Source: Aphrophora alni (Eukaryota > Arthropoda > Insecta > Hemiptera > Aphrophoridae). Taken from it: a DNA stretch of 64,000 nucleotides. Both the position numbers and the translations under genes were made by a program. Below the pieces are notes generated by a model, which was given only the letters and a program-made list of their open reading frames with translations, made no database searches and was not told where the DNA came from. The stretch spans positions 78,914,060 to 78,978,059 of the forward strand of contig OY740767.1 in the NCBI GenBank assembly GCA_963513935.1. Reading direction: 5' to 3'. Position 1 is the first letter of the stretch; every line of letters starts with the position of its first letter. Positions 49,704-62,339 of this stretch are shown in pieces.

Positions 49704-49710
<7 letters not shown>

Positions 49711-50714
49711 TTTCTTTCAACCTATCATTTAGTATAGTCACATAAGAAACAAATCCAGTACAAACAATATGCAACAATTTATTAATTATTATAAGAGGAA
49801 GTTTTGTATTACTTTATCATTACAAAATTAATTACACATTAGTTGTTATTACTAAATTAGATTTTATCATTATGTATTTGGCCATTAACATTTATATTTG
49901 TAGAAACCGTGGATATAGTTTTGTGCAAATTCTAATAAGCGATTTATAACATAATTATCAAAAACTACAACTATTTAGTATTCACAAACACAAATGAAGA
50001 CTATGTTTGATAAATTTAATTCTTCAAAATATATACAAAAGTTTCTAATAATGAATTTGTAGAACTTTTTAGTGGAATCAAAAATGAAAAATCCCTATTT
50101 ATTACAAGAAACACATTGTGGAGTTGTAATTATATGAAAAAAATAAAATAAAATAATGTGTTCAGTAACAACAATTTAAGATTGTCTGAGCTGAAAGGTT
50201 TTTTTATGCTTCGATTTAATCTCTCTTCCGAGGTGCCTCCAATCATTCAATTTTATTTATTGCAGTTTAAACAATTCCTATATTACTTTATTTTTTAACG
50301 TTCTCGCTTTACATACACTTTATTGCTACAGGGCAATTTATTAAATAATATGTTTTCATGTAAGTAGTATCATGTAGTGTTCGCTTTTAAGTAGATGGAT
50401 GTATGAGTTAATTTAGTGACTATGAACGGGTTTCTTCGACTACATAACATGTTAAAATTATGTATTAATTTCTTTCCACTAAATGGAATGTTTAGTTTTC
50501 TTATAAATAATAAAAGTATTTCAATGTTAATAATTTACGTGTTTATATTTACATATCCTAGACTTTATAGGCTAACAATCTATTGGATATACTTTTTATA
50601 CTTATATGTTTCCCGAATGCTGAAACCAGACGTTAGGGAAGATTTGGCTTGAGCGTAATAGTGTCGGTAAGAGTTCTATCGTTCACTGCTAGTGGTGAGC
50701 ATACACTTAAACAT

Positions 50715-50900
50715 AGTACATCCAGCAAGGATATCTCAGAATTATGGTCGAAACTCTTGTGTCCAAATTATGGTTAAATCTTATATTTGAATTTATAATA
50801 AAACATTAATATAGTACATCCAGCAAGGATATCTTAGTTTGGTTAAATCCTTTGATTGATTTTAGGAAAAAACATAAAATTTAATATAGTTCATCCATCT
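50715..50900 (+). repeat. Imperfect ~70-100-bp tandem repeat
   Basis: TAGTACATCCAGCAAGGATA occurs at about 50,717 and 50,814, each followed by TCT.AG and GGTTAAATC. A third, weaker TAGTTCATCCATC occurs near 50,888. Confidence 0.6.
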
Positions 50901-51895
50901 AAAAAAAATATTAGTAAATACTTGTCTACGTTTAATATTACGCAAAAAATCAATTCATTAAGACACACCTTTAAAAATTTCAAATAATTTACTAACTCAG
51001 CTATATATTATAATACAGTACTGTATAAGCAAGAATATACAGTCAATTACTGTTATCTCTACTAATGCTGATAAAGTAAAGATTATCCCATTAATTGATT
51101 GTAATTATCCCAATTAAAAAGTAAAGATACCGCAATGCTGGTAACAACAATTCGATCCGAGCCTAAACTTGGCGACAGAACTGAAGAGGAATAAACACTT
51201 TTTTGGAATTCAAATTATGTAAAATGTCTAACTGAACTGCTTCTAAGTGATAAGCTGGGAGAAAACAATCTAAGGAATACAAAAACTACTTTCTTTTTGT
51301 GAAATGTATAAGTACACGAGTCAGGTACTAGAGTCATTATCTTGGCTCTTGGATCTTCTATTCTTCTTATATTTTTCTACGTTCGTGTGGTTCTACAGGG
51401 AGGTTGAAAAAGTACTTCACCAGACATATCACAATTAATTATTCTCCATAAATTGGACACACCACTCACGAGCAATTCTGGACTATTCTGAAGAAATCAT
51501 CATCCATCAGATTCATCTAGACCACCCACCGAGAGAGGAACCCTTTCCCAGTATTGTCAACTACTTAAGATAAATGGAAGCTCATTGTATCATATCATTT
51601 AGAAAAAATTGTAACTATAAAGTTTGTAATATTATTTCTAAAAAATTAAATGAAATAGGATTTTGTTTTTTTAAAGGAAATAGCCTGTTTCGGGGAAACT
51701 TTAGTTAATATATGTGAAGTTTATTTTCTCAATTAATATTTAAAAAATAAATAAATTTAAAATCAGATAAAAAGTAAGGTTTTTTTTTCGGTTCGCTCAC
51801 TTTCCTTGTCATACGTGTATCCTCTAATCGTGTATGATTACTACGTGTATCTTACTAATCAGGTATCGTATGCATAGACAGTTGAAGTTAACGAA

Positions 51896-52039
51896 ATGCA
51901 ATCTCAGTTGAAACAAACCGAGCAGTTTCCTCTGATTCAGATGATGGGAAACATAACACATATGTTGAACAAAATTTCAGAATGGTTAGACAGAAGTGAA
52001 TTTAAGACCTCTGGAGGAACAACTCGTACAATATATTAA
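51896..52039 (+). pseudogene. Tail of LINE ORF1 (gag-like)
   Basis: 47 codons, including QTEQFPLIQMMGNITHMLNK and ISEWLDRSEFKTSGGTTR, ending in TAA five bases before the ORF2 start codon. This close ORF1/ORF2 spacing is usual in Jockey elements. No zinc knuckles remain. Confidence 0.4.
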
Positions 52040-52044
52040 TTTAC

Positions 52045-54737
52045 ATGCGGGATTTGAGAATATCAACCTGGAATGCTAACGGCATCCAAAATTGAAAACG
52101 GGAAGTAGAAGTCTTTTTAGGTACACAAAACATTGACATATGCCTTATCACAGAAACACACCTAACTAACCAGTCTTATTTAAAGATAAGAGGCTACAAG
52201 GTTTACCAAACGAATCACCCAGACAACAAAGCGAAAGGTGGAAGTGCCATAATAATTAAAGAAATTAAAGATAATATCAACCATCACGAAGAGTGTCATC
52301 TTCAGAGTTCACATATACAGCTTACAGTGGTGGGAGTTGTGTCCACTAAACAAAAATTGTCTATTGGCGATTTATATTGCCCACCAAGATTTAATCTTAA
52401 AAAATCAGACTATACAAATTTCCTACAACATATGGGTGATTGATTCATAGTAGGAGGAGATTACAATGCTTAACATGTAGACCGGGGATCAAGGATATCA
52501 ACAGCAAAAGGCAAGGAACTGAAAGAAGCAATCATAGAGTTGGGATGTAATTAATATTCTACAAGAACGCCAACCTACAAGCCCACAGATCTACAAAATG
52601 TCCCAGATCTCTTGGATTTCTTTATAACAAAGAGAGTGATATTGAGGATAATAATGATATTGAGTTCTTTATAACACTTTGTTGATATTGAGGATAATAT
52701 CGACGTCAGCTCAGATCACTCAGCGGTAATTTTAGTACTGAAGGAAAAAGTTGTCAAGAAAGAAAATCAACCCAGACTAGTCAACCATACAACTGACAGG
52801 ATGTAGAGTTGAATTGGATTGTGAAATGAATTTAAATATACAATTAAGAACGAAACAGCAACTGGAAACGGAAGCAGAGAGGTTTATTAGTAACATCCAA
52901 AGAGCAGTTAGGAATAACACCAAGGAGTATTCACACAAAAGAGGAGGTAATAAACACCATCTAAAAATAAAGGAACTAGTCAAAGAAAGAAGTAGAGCCA
53001 GAAGAAAATGGCAGCAGACGCGTGACCCTTCTGATAAAATTATTCTTAATAACAAAACAAAGAAGCTGAAACGGGAAATTCAAAAACTTAAAGAAGAATC
53101 CGTCAATAATTTCTTGAAAATTTAACAGCAAATGAAGAAACGACCTACTCATTGTGGAAAGTAACAAGAAAAATAAAAAGGCCAAATAATCGAATTCTTC
53201 AAATAAGAAAGAACGATGGTATCTGGGCAAAAAACTACAGGCAAAAGGCAGAAACGTTTGCTGATTATTTAGCTGAAATATTCCAACCTCATGACAATTC
53301 CTCCGAGAATAGGATGGAAGATAATGAAAGCTTTGAGGACACAGATATAAAACCAGTTACACCGAATGTAGTTTTCAATGAGATTAAGACAAAACTAAAT
53401 CCTAAGAAAGCACCCGGTTTTGATCTCATTACAGGTGAGATCTTAAAACAGCTGTCTAAGAAAGGTATATTATTATTGACCTATTTAATTAATGCAGCAT
53501 TTAGATTAAAGCATGTTCCTAATGTTTGGGACGTAGCCGAAGTCATCATGCTTCTAAAGCCTGGCAAATCACCAAACGAAACCAAATCCTCAATTCCTAT
53601 TTAATTGCTACCGACAATTTCTAAGATATTTGAGAAATTACTGCTAAAAAGGCTAAAACATCTCATAGAAAGTAAACATTTAATTCCAAACCATCAATTC
53701 GGTTTTAGACAGAGCCACTCAACGTTAGACCAAGTCCATCGAATAACAGAAGTAATTGAAAAAGCCTTAGAAGAAAAATTAATTTGCTCTGCCATTTTCC
53801 TGGACGTGGCACAGGCCATCGATAAGGTTTGGCATAAGAGACGGGTTTAAAAATTAAACAAAGTAATACCAAAACAATTCGTGGACCTGTTAACATCATA
53901 CATATCGGACCGACTATTTAAAGTTAAGCAGGATGAGGAATATTCTGAATTAAGAGAAGTGAATGCTGGTGTTCCTCAAGGTAGTGTATTGGGTCCTATA
54001 CTATATTTACTTTAAACAAGCGATCTACCTGAAATAGAAAATGTTACTGTGGCCACATTTGCAGATGATACTGCCTTATTGGCAGTTGGAAAGAGGTTAC
54101 ATGAAGCTACCATTAAAATTAAGCAAGAAAATGATCACATCTATCGCTGGAATAAAAGTGGAAAATTAAGTTAAATGAGACGAAATCGGTACATATAAAT
54201 TTCACAAATAGAAATATAAAGAATCATCCTTTAGTGAAATTAAATGGAGTTGAACTTCCCTGTGAAAATACAGCAAAATTTCTGGGTATGACATTTGACA
54301 CCAAGTTGAAATGGAAGGAACATGTTAGAAAGAAAATAACAGAACTGAAAGTCAAATATAGACCTATATTGGCTCCTGGGAGGCAAGTCTAAGTTATCAA
54401 TACAAATTAAAATATTAATATTTAACCCGATTTTGACCAGCCTGTCTGGGTGTACGGCATACGATAAAGGGGTTGTGCTAAAAAATGTCAGATTAAATAG
54501 ATTCAAACTTTTCAAAATAGAGTTTTATGGAACATGGTCAACGCACCCATGGTACATAAGAAACATCGACTACAACGGGATCTTGGAATTCCAGATGTTT
54601 TTAGTGAAATAAAAAGGTTTGCTAAAAAGTATGAATCTCGTTTGAAACGACACGTAAATGCAGAGGCAGTCCAACTTCTTGACAACTGTAATCTGATCAG
54701 AAGACTGAAGAGAACGAAACATTTTGAGTTGGTTTAA
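52045..54737 (+). pseudogene. Jockey-type endonuclease-reverse transcriptase, inactivated
   Basis: The start MRDLRISTWNANGIQN is the canonical apurinic-endonuclease opening, soon followed by a stop. Then come ICLITETHLT, KGGSAIIIKE, GDLYCPP and IVGGDYNA, the latter with a stop where AKH is expected. The RT domain includes KLNPKKAPGFDLITGEILKQ, HQFGFRQSHSTLDQV, FLDVAQAIDKVWH (usual Phe-Asp replaced by Ile-Asp), AGVPQGSVLGPILY and the catalytic FADDTALLA, which is intact. The thumb and tail are LKLNETKSVHINF-like, LGMTFDTKLKWKEHV and the C-terminal KKHRLQRDLGIPDV. At least eight stops or frameshifts lie in between. An intact ORF2 in this family is about 900 residues. Confidence 0.8.
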
Positions 54738-54905
54738 TTGTGTGGTGCACAGTGTATCCGTGAATAGAATATAGTACATTAGAACAAATTTTTGTCACTA
54801 ATAGGTGATCTCTATGATATGTAATACATTCCAGAAACAAATTAATGGTTAGTCTGTAGTTTTAATGTAATGCAATAAATAAATTAAAAACTTTAAAAAT
54901 AAATA

Positions 54906-57747
54906 AAAAATGTTTAATAGTTAAAGTAATAACCACGTACTTTTTGGTTCATATATTGCAAGTTGTGAACAAAGGAGCAAAACATTTGACAGATTTTATT
55001 CTTATGTATTTAATATATCCTAATAAATTAGTCTAAAGAATCATTTTTTCAAATACAAAAACCCTAACGGATTACGGGGGTTTCCTGCATTTTAATGAAA
55101 GTTTCATATTTAAAATAAAGACAGACTTTATCAATGTTTATGAAATATTAAGTGGCTATTGAGCTAGTTAAATTACGTTATTTTACATAAATAAATAATA
55201 TTATCTAATTTTGAGAAACAGGAATGGACTTAAGTCATCACGAGAACGAAAGGCTTTATATGATATATTTCAGATTATAGGATATACCTCATAATATATC
55301 TTCAGTGATATTATGAATGTCTTTAATGTAATAACTCTTTTGTTTCAATAAATAACGTCGAATGATACGTACATTTCTATAAAAACTGCATTTAATTAGA
55401 ACCAAAATAACTAATTAATTTTTACTACATAAAACACAAATTTTGTTTTCGTAATTTTACCAAATAAATTTTAAAGATTACATTTATTTAGAGAGACCCA
55501 AACATAAAATATAGATTGTAAAAAGTTCGCTACTTGTTTTGCAGTTGAATTGTTTATCATTATTTCATCTACAACGCAAATTTACTTCTATGATTTACTT
55601 GCATCGGACACATTAATCATAGATATAAAACAATACAATAGATATTACGGTATCGATGATTTATGTAGTGAGTTATTACCCAACCAACGCAGTTCAATCA
55701 ATCAGTAAAGTTCTAACAGAAGCAATAATCAAAACAGACAAATTATCGTCGAGGATGGGGTGGTTGGAAAGGTTTGGAACTCACTTTAAGAATTCATTTT
55801 CTTTTTATGTTAATTATATTTTAAATAACTATTTCACAAGTAACTTATAAAAGTTTACGCAAGGGCAACTGGTATTAATACATTAAGTTCAATTGTTGAC
55901 TGTTTATGAATTTACCAAAACTATTAAACTTTTCCAGATATTACCTTGACTTCAACGTCACGTAATACTTATAAAGTTTATTGCTTGATAGTGGTTTGAA
56001 TAAAATAATATATTTATATTGAAGATAGTTAATTTTATTCCACTACATTTAAATAATAATAATGACGATTTAATTTTTAAATGTAAAATATATTTATAAA
56101 GAAAATGTACATTGTTATTTTAATGAATATAAAACATCATACAAACTTTACGACCATACTATCATATATACATAAAAGACACACTTCCTTCAAAATCAAA
56201 TATAATAATATTGATAGTGTCATATCCAAATAAATATTTTATTTGAATCACTCTAAGACAACGATATTTAACTGTTCATTATTAATTACACTGATTCGGA
56301 CATATTTAGTGACTATTTTATTTTATTTACCTTAGAAAATCCTGGTTTATGAAAACAAAATTTTATAGATATTTAATTTTTCTATATAAGTGTGTATGTG
56401 TATGTGTGTCTATTATATAGTTTTTTTAAATACTAGAATCAGTTTTAAAAAAGAAAATATTTTCAATAAAACTACCAAGTAACTGCTAAATTCACCTAGC
56501 ATGTATATCACGAGTTAAATGCTTGTTACTAATATCCTTAATTAAGGAAAACTACTTAAACGGATTTTATGAAATTTACCCTTTCAGGCGATGCATCGTG
56601 TAGGTATTGCAATTTTAAAACGATGGAACGCAGATAGTTTAAATAAATCCATTTTAGCATATTATAATTCAGATTAATATTTAAATACACTTAAGTCTGT
56701 TTCTTTAAATCCATTAAATACGTAAAACTTAAACAGACATGTGCGGTTCTTATACTTCAATGCAATAACTGATAGTTATTTATACGAATAAACACGACTG
56801 TTAAAAACCTTCTTTTGAAATTGGCTATATGTGTTAAGTGTTACTCTAACATTTATTACAAAAATAAATAGTGAATCCTTTGAACATAGACAATGACCTA
56901 ATAAACATAAATACTTGTGAAACATTTGTATAACCAAGAACATGTTCGTAATATTTTATTGAATATTATAAAATATTTTGTTCGCCGTTTTAGTAACATT
57001 GTTTAAGTTACTCAAATCATAAAACCTACAGCTACAATGGAAAAAAAACCTCTAAGTGACATACCGTTTACCAATATATTTCCCTTCGTTGCTCAAGTTT
57101 TACACTAATAATTTAAGTTAATTTTATGCTTTAAATTCACATAACTATTATAAAAAAATTGCAGAATATAGAGCAGGGTTTATTACGTACATTTTCCCCA
57201 AAACACCAATATATGGGAAATCTCTGAAATGGAAAGAAACATAACTTCTCGTCTCCTACTTAAGATCGGAAACTGTCAACCACTATGATTTTATATTTAG
57301 ACTTACATCTTCCAAAATTTTAACCTTGTGTAATACCCAAATATTGTTGTAAAACCAATAAATGGAACTGTTGCTGACATACGTTGAAATATTTTATTAT
57401 TACTTGTATGTTATCAAAAATATTCTAACTATCTCAACATCCCGTTTCTTTGAACTCCTAACACCAAACACGAATGTTTTAATTCAACGGTGTTCACTTT
57501 CAAAACACCGTCAAAACTCATTTTGCATTGTCATATCCCCTATTTATTAACTTCTATAAAATAGAAATATACTCTACCATGACAGGCTGGTCGCATATGT
57601 ATTATTACTTGCGCATTTTTAGTTAAGTTGCTTAAGCTATTAGAGATATTGTTTATATAAATAACCTGCATTGTTCAAAATATATACTCTAGTAGTTCTT
57701 CCGACTATGACACATTAAAAGTTTTATAGTTTAAGGTTGAGTATATT
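54906..57747. other. AT-rich intergenic DNA
   Basis: No supported gene or repeat. Short frames (for example 55,656-55,850) have no recognisable features. Confidence 0.4.
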
Positions 57748-57755
57748 TGTTCTCA
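57748..57755. repeat. Left 8-bp target-site duplication of the hAT element
   Basis: TGTTCTCA, repeated exactly at 62,332-62,339 outside the other element end. Confidence 0.85.
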
Positions 57756-59945
57756 CAAGGGCGTAGCCAAGGGGGGGATATCGGGTTATACCCCCTCCAA
57801 ATTTCTGTAAGGACGAAAAAATATGTCTGTCTGTTTTTAACTACGTACAAACTTTTAAATATCGAGCTGTTTCTGGTTATTGTTGGAATGCGCTTCACTC
57901 CAGGGGAAGTGAGGGAGGTGCCGTGCGCACGCGCATGCATCATCGTTAACCTTCACCTTTCACCACCACAACACAGTAGTCAGCGTTTGTTCTCGGCGAG
58001 TCTCAGCATTTGTTCAATCAGTGAGTTTACTTTGTTTTGTGATGCATAATTTCATGTGAATATTGTGTGTTTTAATAATTGCTTATTTATTATTATTATT
58101 ATTATTATTATTGTGTGTTCTACATGATTATTCTAACTGTTGTTGAAAGGTTTATTGCGGCTTGTGATGAGTAAAAAACTGTGTAGTATATTGTATTTTG
58201 TCCAAAAGAACAAAGGTTCTAAAAGGCCTCACTCTCTGTTGTTGGAAGGAAACGTAGGAGAAGTTACGGTTTCTACTTTAAGCCCCTTAGAAACCAGTTA
58301 TGCTAGTGTCGTTATAAGTTCAGGCATCAGTAAGTTTAGTTCTGATGTTATAGATATAGGAAGCTTTTTAAAGAAAAATCTTTCAGACAGTGAGAAACAC
58401 ACTATTTTAACAAAATGGTGGGTTCCAGATGACATGTTTAAATATCCCTCGGGAATGAGAAACTTAAAATTACAAAAAAAAGTGGATGCACGAATTTCAT
58501 TGGCTATCCTACTCAAACGTTCATGAGGGGCTTTCTGTAAATATTGTTTTTTTTATTTGCTAAGGAAAAGGAAGTAGGGAAAGGACAACACATAAAACTG
58601 AGGGCATTTGTTCTTTCGCCTTTTACAAAATGGAATGATGTCAAGGTGGAATTCCGAAGACATGAAAACAGTAATTATCACAATGATTGTAGCATTATCG
58701 CTCAAAAATTTTTACGTGTGTATGAGGGAAAAGCAGATGACATCTGCTCCCAAATAGACAAGGGGAGAAAAGAAGTGACATTACAAAATAGACAAACGCT
58801 GTTCCTATCTTAAAAACACTAATATTTTGTGGCAAACAAGAAATTGCTTTACGAGGGCATTTGGATACAGGATCAGTGAAGTGGAAAGGCTAGGATAAAA
58901 GTGATACGTATATAAACGATGGGAACTTTAGGGCCTTGCTTCGTTTTAGAATTGAAAGTCTCGATGAAGTACTCAAAAACCACTTTGATTTTGTAACCTT
59001 AACTCATCAGTCCCCAGATTCAAAATGAAATTATTGATACTTGTAGCAATCTCATCTTAACTGAAACCATAAATAACATTAACGATTCAGAGAGCTTTAT
59101 TATATTAGCAGACGAAACCACAGATATAAGTGGTATTGAGCAGTTCACATTGTGTGCTAGATACATAGAAACAAAAAATGATGGCAAGGTTAATTTAAGA
59201 GAAGACTTTTTGAAATTCGTAGCTGTTCATGACACTCGTGGTGAAGCGTTAGCTCAAAAACTACTTCAAGAGCTTAATACTCTCGGTGTAAATTTGTCTT
59301 TCTTGAAGGGACAACGTTACGACGTGGCTTTGGCTATGAGCGGAAAGTACAAAGGTTGTATTGCAATAATCAAGAAAAGCTATCCCGAAGATTTATATGT
59401 ACATTGCTCAAGTCATGCTATAAATCTTGCACTTTCCTATGCGTGCTCTGTACCAGCTATCAGAAACGCATTAGCCACAATGAAAGACATTATAAATTTC
59501 TTCGGGAAATCACATAAAAAGAATGATTTGTTAAAGGAGATCATTATTGCAAGAATAGGAGATATATTCTTACAAGAATAATTCTTGCAAGGAGATAAAG
59601 ATCCCGGTGCAAGAAGAACGAGACTACTCATGTTCTGCGAAATAAGAATGGTTGAGCATTTAAGTGCAATGGTGTCTTTCAAAGAACTGTTTATTGATAT
59701 TTTATGGCACTTTCTGAAATACAAAACTTCGACGACGCTACTGCATCTTCAAGGGCTTTTACACTGTTTAATGCTCTCAACAATAGCCAATTTTTGCTGG
59801 CAGTTGTTACAGTAAGCAAAGTGTTCTATCTTGCTTTTGGACTTTGCAAGTACCTTCAAACAACTACATTGGACTTAGCTGATGCAGTGCAGTATGTTGA
59901 AACATTTACAACTGATATTCAACATATGAGAGACAACTGGACTGT

Positions 59946-61396
59946 GTTCTGCATCACTAGACTAAGTGCCAAATGTCACTTTTTCATAAAATGAAGTTAA
60001 AGTTTAACATGTTATCATAAATCACTGTCACCACTTATATGCTTACTGTTTTTTTAAAGATGTGTATAGCCTTTTGCTACTATTTGGAATGATTTTTACT
60101 GTATTTATTTGTAGACTGACTGAGTAATAAATAAAAAAAGGCGCTTGGTCTAGTGTTGCTTAATTGATTATTATCACAAATTAGTTATGCATTACTAAAC
60201 CCAGTGCCCTTTTCGTAGAGTAAAGGAGTAGTAAACCAATTTTTTTAAACTTAAAATGTGTATTTTTAACAAACTTTTAAATAGAAACAGGATAGGTTAC
60301 ATTAATCATTTATTTATGGTAAAATATAATTAAGTTAGGCTTGCATGGTAAATCTTAAAAATTTGGTACTTGAAACTATGTTTTAAAATGTTGAACTGCT
60401 AGTGATAATATTAAACAAAGTAACGTATTGTATTTACATACTATTCATATTCCATCTCGAAATCTAAGTCACCATGAAAACCTTCAATGTCATCTTCGAT
60501 TTCAGAGCTAGCAATAAGACTTCGGTATTACGGCCTGGCATCATTAGGAATGAAATCCATCAAAGACTTAAGATCGTTAAGCTTTGGGACAGAGACTGGC
60601 TTTCCATTTGGCCAAAGCGGTACACAGAGTTCATTAAAGTTCTTATCAGAAGTCGGCCGTCCACGTATTGGTTTTTTCTGTATATCAATTTCTACAGCCT
60701 GTCCTTCAAGTGATGATTTCATAAAAATTCTGTAAGGTTTAGTTTTATTTATTTCTATAGCTCGAGTTTTGAGCCAGTTCACTGGTGTTCTCTTAACATC
60801 CTGTTTGCGGTTAGTTATATTGGCCTCCATCTGTGAAGTTCCAATGAAGTCACACGGGTTCATCCGATGAACAATCAATGGGTTTTTCTTCCGACAAGCT
60901 CTCATGACTGCCATGTAATCTTCGGGTGTATATAGTCTTTGTTGGTTTTTAAGGGAACACTCTATATCCCCGAAGTCACTGTCGTTCAGTAAGAAGCTGT
61001 GAACAGGAAGCAGATATTTAAAGTTATTTTTTCTAATGTTGGGTGATCTGCAATGATTGCTTTAAGCATCAACACTATTTTGATGTTGCGGTTTTGGCCG
61101 CAGCATGAATTCTTTCACCGGACCAATAATTTCTTCAACAATGTGTTTTTGAAGGCAGCTTCCAACCTCCTGTACTCCACGACCGGCTTCACCTTCAACC
61201 CAAACATAACAGTGCCCTATCTTTTGTTTTCCACTACGTATTCCTTGGTTATATATGCAAAGCCGTCGTTTATAGTACACTACGTTGGTGGGTATCCGTG
61301 GTAATGGAAGTGTTTTTTCCAAGTCAAAACATAAAGTTTCAAGCTCTGGGTTATTTGTGCTGCTTCCATATCTTTCTTCTTGGCACTTTGGACATT
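59946..61396 (-). mobile_element. DUF7869-type element inserted inside the hAT transposase
   Basis: The hAT reading frame is interrupted for about 1.45 kb. This insert carries a minus-strand gene fragment of the DUF7869 family and a 3' flank of about 490 bp with no coding sign (59,950-60,440). Ends are placed by where hAT homology stops and resumes. I cannot see clear terminal repeats, so the mode of insertion is unknown. Confidence 0.6.
60441..61390 (-). pseudogene. DUF7869 domain protein, C-terminal part
   Basis: Minus-strand order: CQEERYGSSTNNPELETLCF, DLEKTLPLPRIPTNVVYYKR, a YNQGIRSG block, CYVWVEGEAGRGVQEVGSCL, VKEFMLR, then, one frame over, CGQNRNIKIVLMLKAIIADH, then SFLLNDSDFGDIECSLKNQQ, RLYTPEDYMAVMRACRKKNP, TNRKQDVKRTPVNWLKTRAI, KKPIRGRPTSDKNFNELCVP and LKSLMDFIPNDARP, and an acidic end DDIEGFHGDLDFEMEYE with TAG at 60,441-60,443. 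This matches the multicopy DUF7869 family of arthropods, thought to be transposon-related (Asp/Asn-rich acidic motifs suggest a nuclease-like fold). Only a few frame breaks (near 61,075, 60,985 and 60,525) are present, so it is younger than its host element. The N-terminal half is missing. Confidence 0.7.
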
Positions 61397-62291
61397 ACGA
61401 TTACTCTGAATCAGCATTTGACGAATTGTACAAGGATGCAGAATCCACTACTAAAGAAATGGACGTGAACATATGAATGCCTAGAATATAAGGGAAACAA
61501 ACAACAAGACCAAACTACAAGACACGTGAACTTAAAGAAATTAAATGAATGATAGATTCTTGGCCCACAAAAGTGTATTCGAAAGCTTATGCTCTTTACT
61601 CCCAAAAAATACTGCAGAACTTAATAATGAGAGATTGAAATTATGTTGCGAAACTATTTCAAAACAATGGCCTAGTTATTTAGAGGATTCTTTACAGCTT
61701 GAAGGCGAAATGAAAATGTGGAGAAGAAGTTGGTTAAATTTTTAAAAAAAATCTACTTCTGATCTACCTCAAGACTTTGTGTCTTCCATGGATAATTTTA
61801 TTAAACAGATGTTCACTTCAATTTTTAGGGCATTGAGAATAGCGGCCACTTTACCAATAACAACAGCTACGGCAGAGAGATCATTTTCAACTCTTCGACG
61901 CTTGAAATCATATCTGCGCAGTACATCTCAATGTCGTCTCAACAGTGTAGCACATTTATCTATACATCGAGAAATGAAGTAGTCCCTGATAGAGTTAAGA
62001 TAATCGATAAGAAACGCAGAAAACTTCTAATCAGTATCTGAAGTAAGAATATGAATGTGCAGTCATATGTTTCATATCTAAATATTAAACAGTTTTTGTG
62101 AATTTAAAACTTAACTCGTTCTCTTTATTCATTGTTGTATAAATGATCTATGTTTTCTAAATTCTTTCTTTTCAGCAACTTTATTACACTTTGTAGTATT
62201 ATAATGTATGCTTATGCTAATATGTAACAGTTGAGTGAAACCAAAATAAAAATAATTTGTTTGATTAAAAGTTTGGTTTTTATTACATAAC

Positions 62292-62305
62292 TCCCCCCCC
62301 CCCCC
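62292..62305. repeat. Poly-C/poly-G near the hAT right end
   Basis: A run of about 14 C residues just inside the right end; the left end has a matching GGGGGGG run. Both are part of the terminal sequences. Confidence 0.8.
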
Positions 62306-62331
62306 GAAAATACGTTCTGGCTACGCCACTG

Positions 62332-62339
62332 TGTTCTCA
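62332..62339. repeat. Right 8-bp target-site duplication of the hAT element
   Basis: TGTTCTCA, identical to 57,748-57,755. Confidence 0.85.

Larger units (their letters stand above)
48429..51780. other. AT-rich intergenic DNA with tandem repeats
   Basis: Contains a long (AT)n at about 49,639-49,703 and a short tandem array near 50,715-50,900. No gene seen. Confidence 0.4.
51783..54905 (+). mobile_element. Jockey-type non-LTR retrotransposon, 5'-truncated and decayed
   Basis: Contains the tail of a gag-like ORF1 (51,896-52,039), a broken endonuclease-reverse transcriptase ORF2 (52,045-54,737), and a 3' UTR ending in A-rich sequence (AATAAATAAATT...) near 54,900. The order and motifs match the Jockey clade of insect LINEs. 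The 5' UTR and most of ORF1 are missing. Confidence 0.75.
58167..61982 (+). pseudogene. hAT transposase (TTF zinc finger, DUF4371, hAT dimerisation), split and inactivated
   Basis: ATG at 58,167 (MSKKLCSILYFVQKNKGSK). A TTF-type zinc-finger region follows across a frameshift (TFCKYC-like GAFCKYC, VGKGQHIKLRAFV, SPFTKWNDVKVEFRRHENSN). The DUF4371 catalytic region begins FIILADETTDISGIEQFTLC and continues FLKFVAVHDTRGEALAQKLL, GQRYDVALAMSGKYKG (usual GYDGASNMSG) and YVHCSSHAINLAL. The reading stops at HMRDNWT (about 59,943) and resumes at about 61,398 with ESAFDELYKDAE. The C-terminal dimerisation motif is LPITTATAERSFSTLRRLK and YLRSTSQCRLNSVAHLSIHR, ending at the stop near 61,982. Frame breaks lie near 58,520, 58,800, 59,030, 59,580 and 61,540, so it is not functional. 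Confidence 0.8.
57756..62331 (+). mobile_element. hAT element (4,576 bp) carrying a nested element
   Basis: The left end is CAAGGGCGTAGCCAAGGGG. The right end, read on the minus strand, is CAGTGGCGTAGCCAGAACG. CAGTGGCGTAGCCA is a common hAT end, and the left copy has two changed bases. Perfect 8-bp duplications (TGTTCTCA) flank it, the hAT hallmark. The transposase reads plus and is broken by frameshifts and by a DUF7869-type element inserted between about 59,945 and 61,396. Confidence 0.9.

Noticed and set aside
52777..53230. Minus-strand frames opposite the LINE reverse transcriptase
   Set aside because: Antisense shadows of the plus-strand ORF2.
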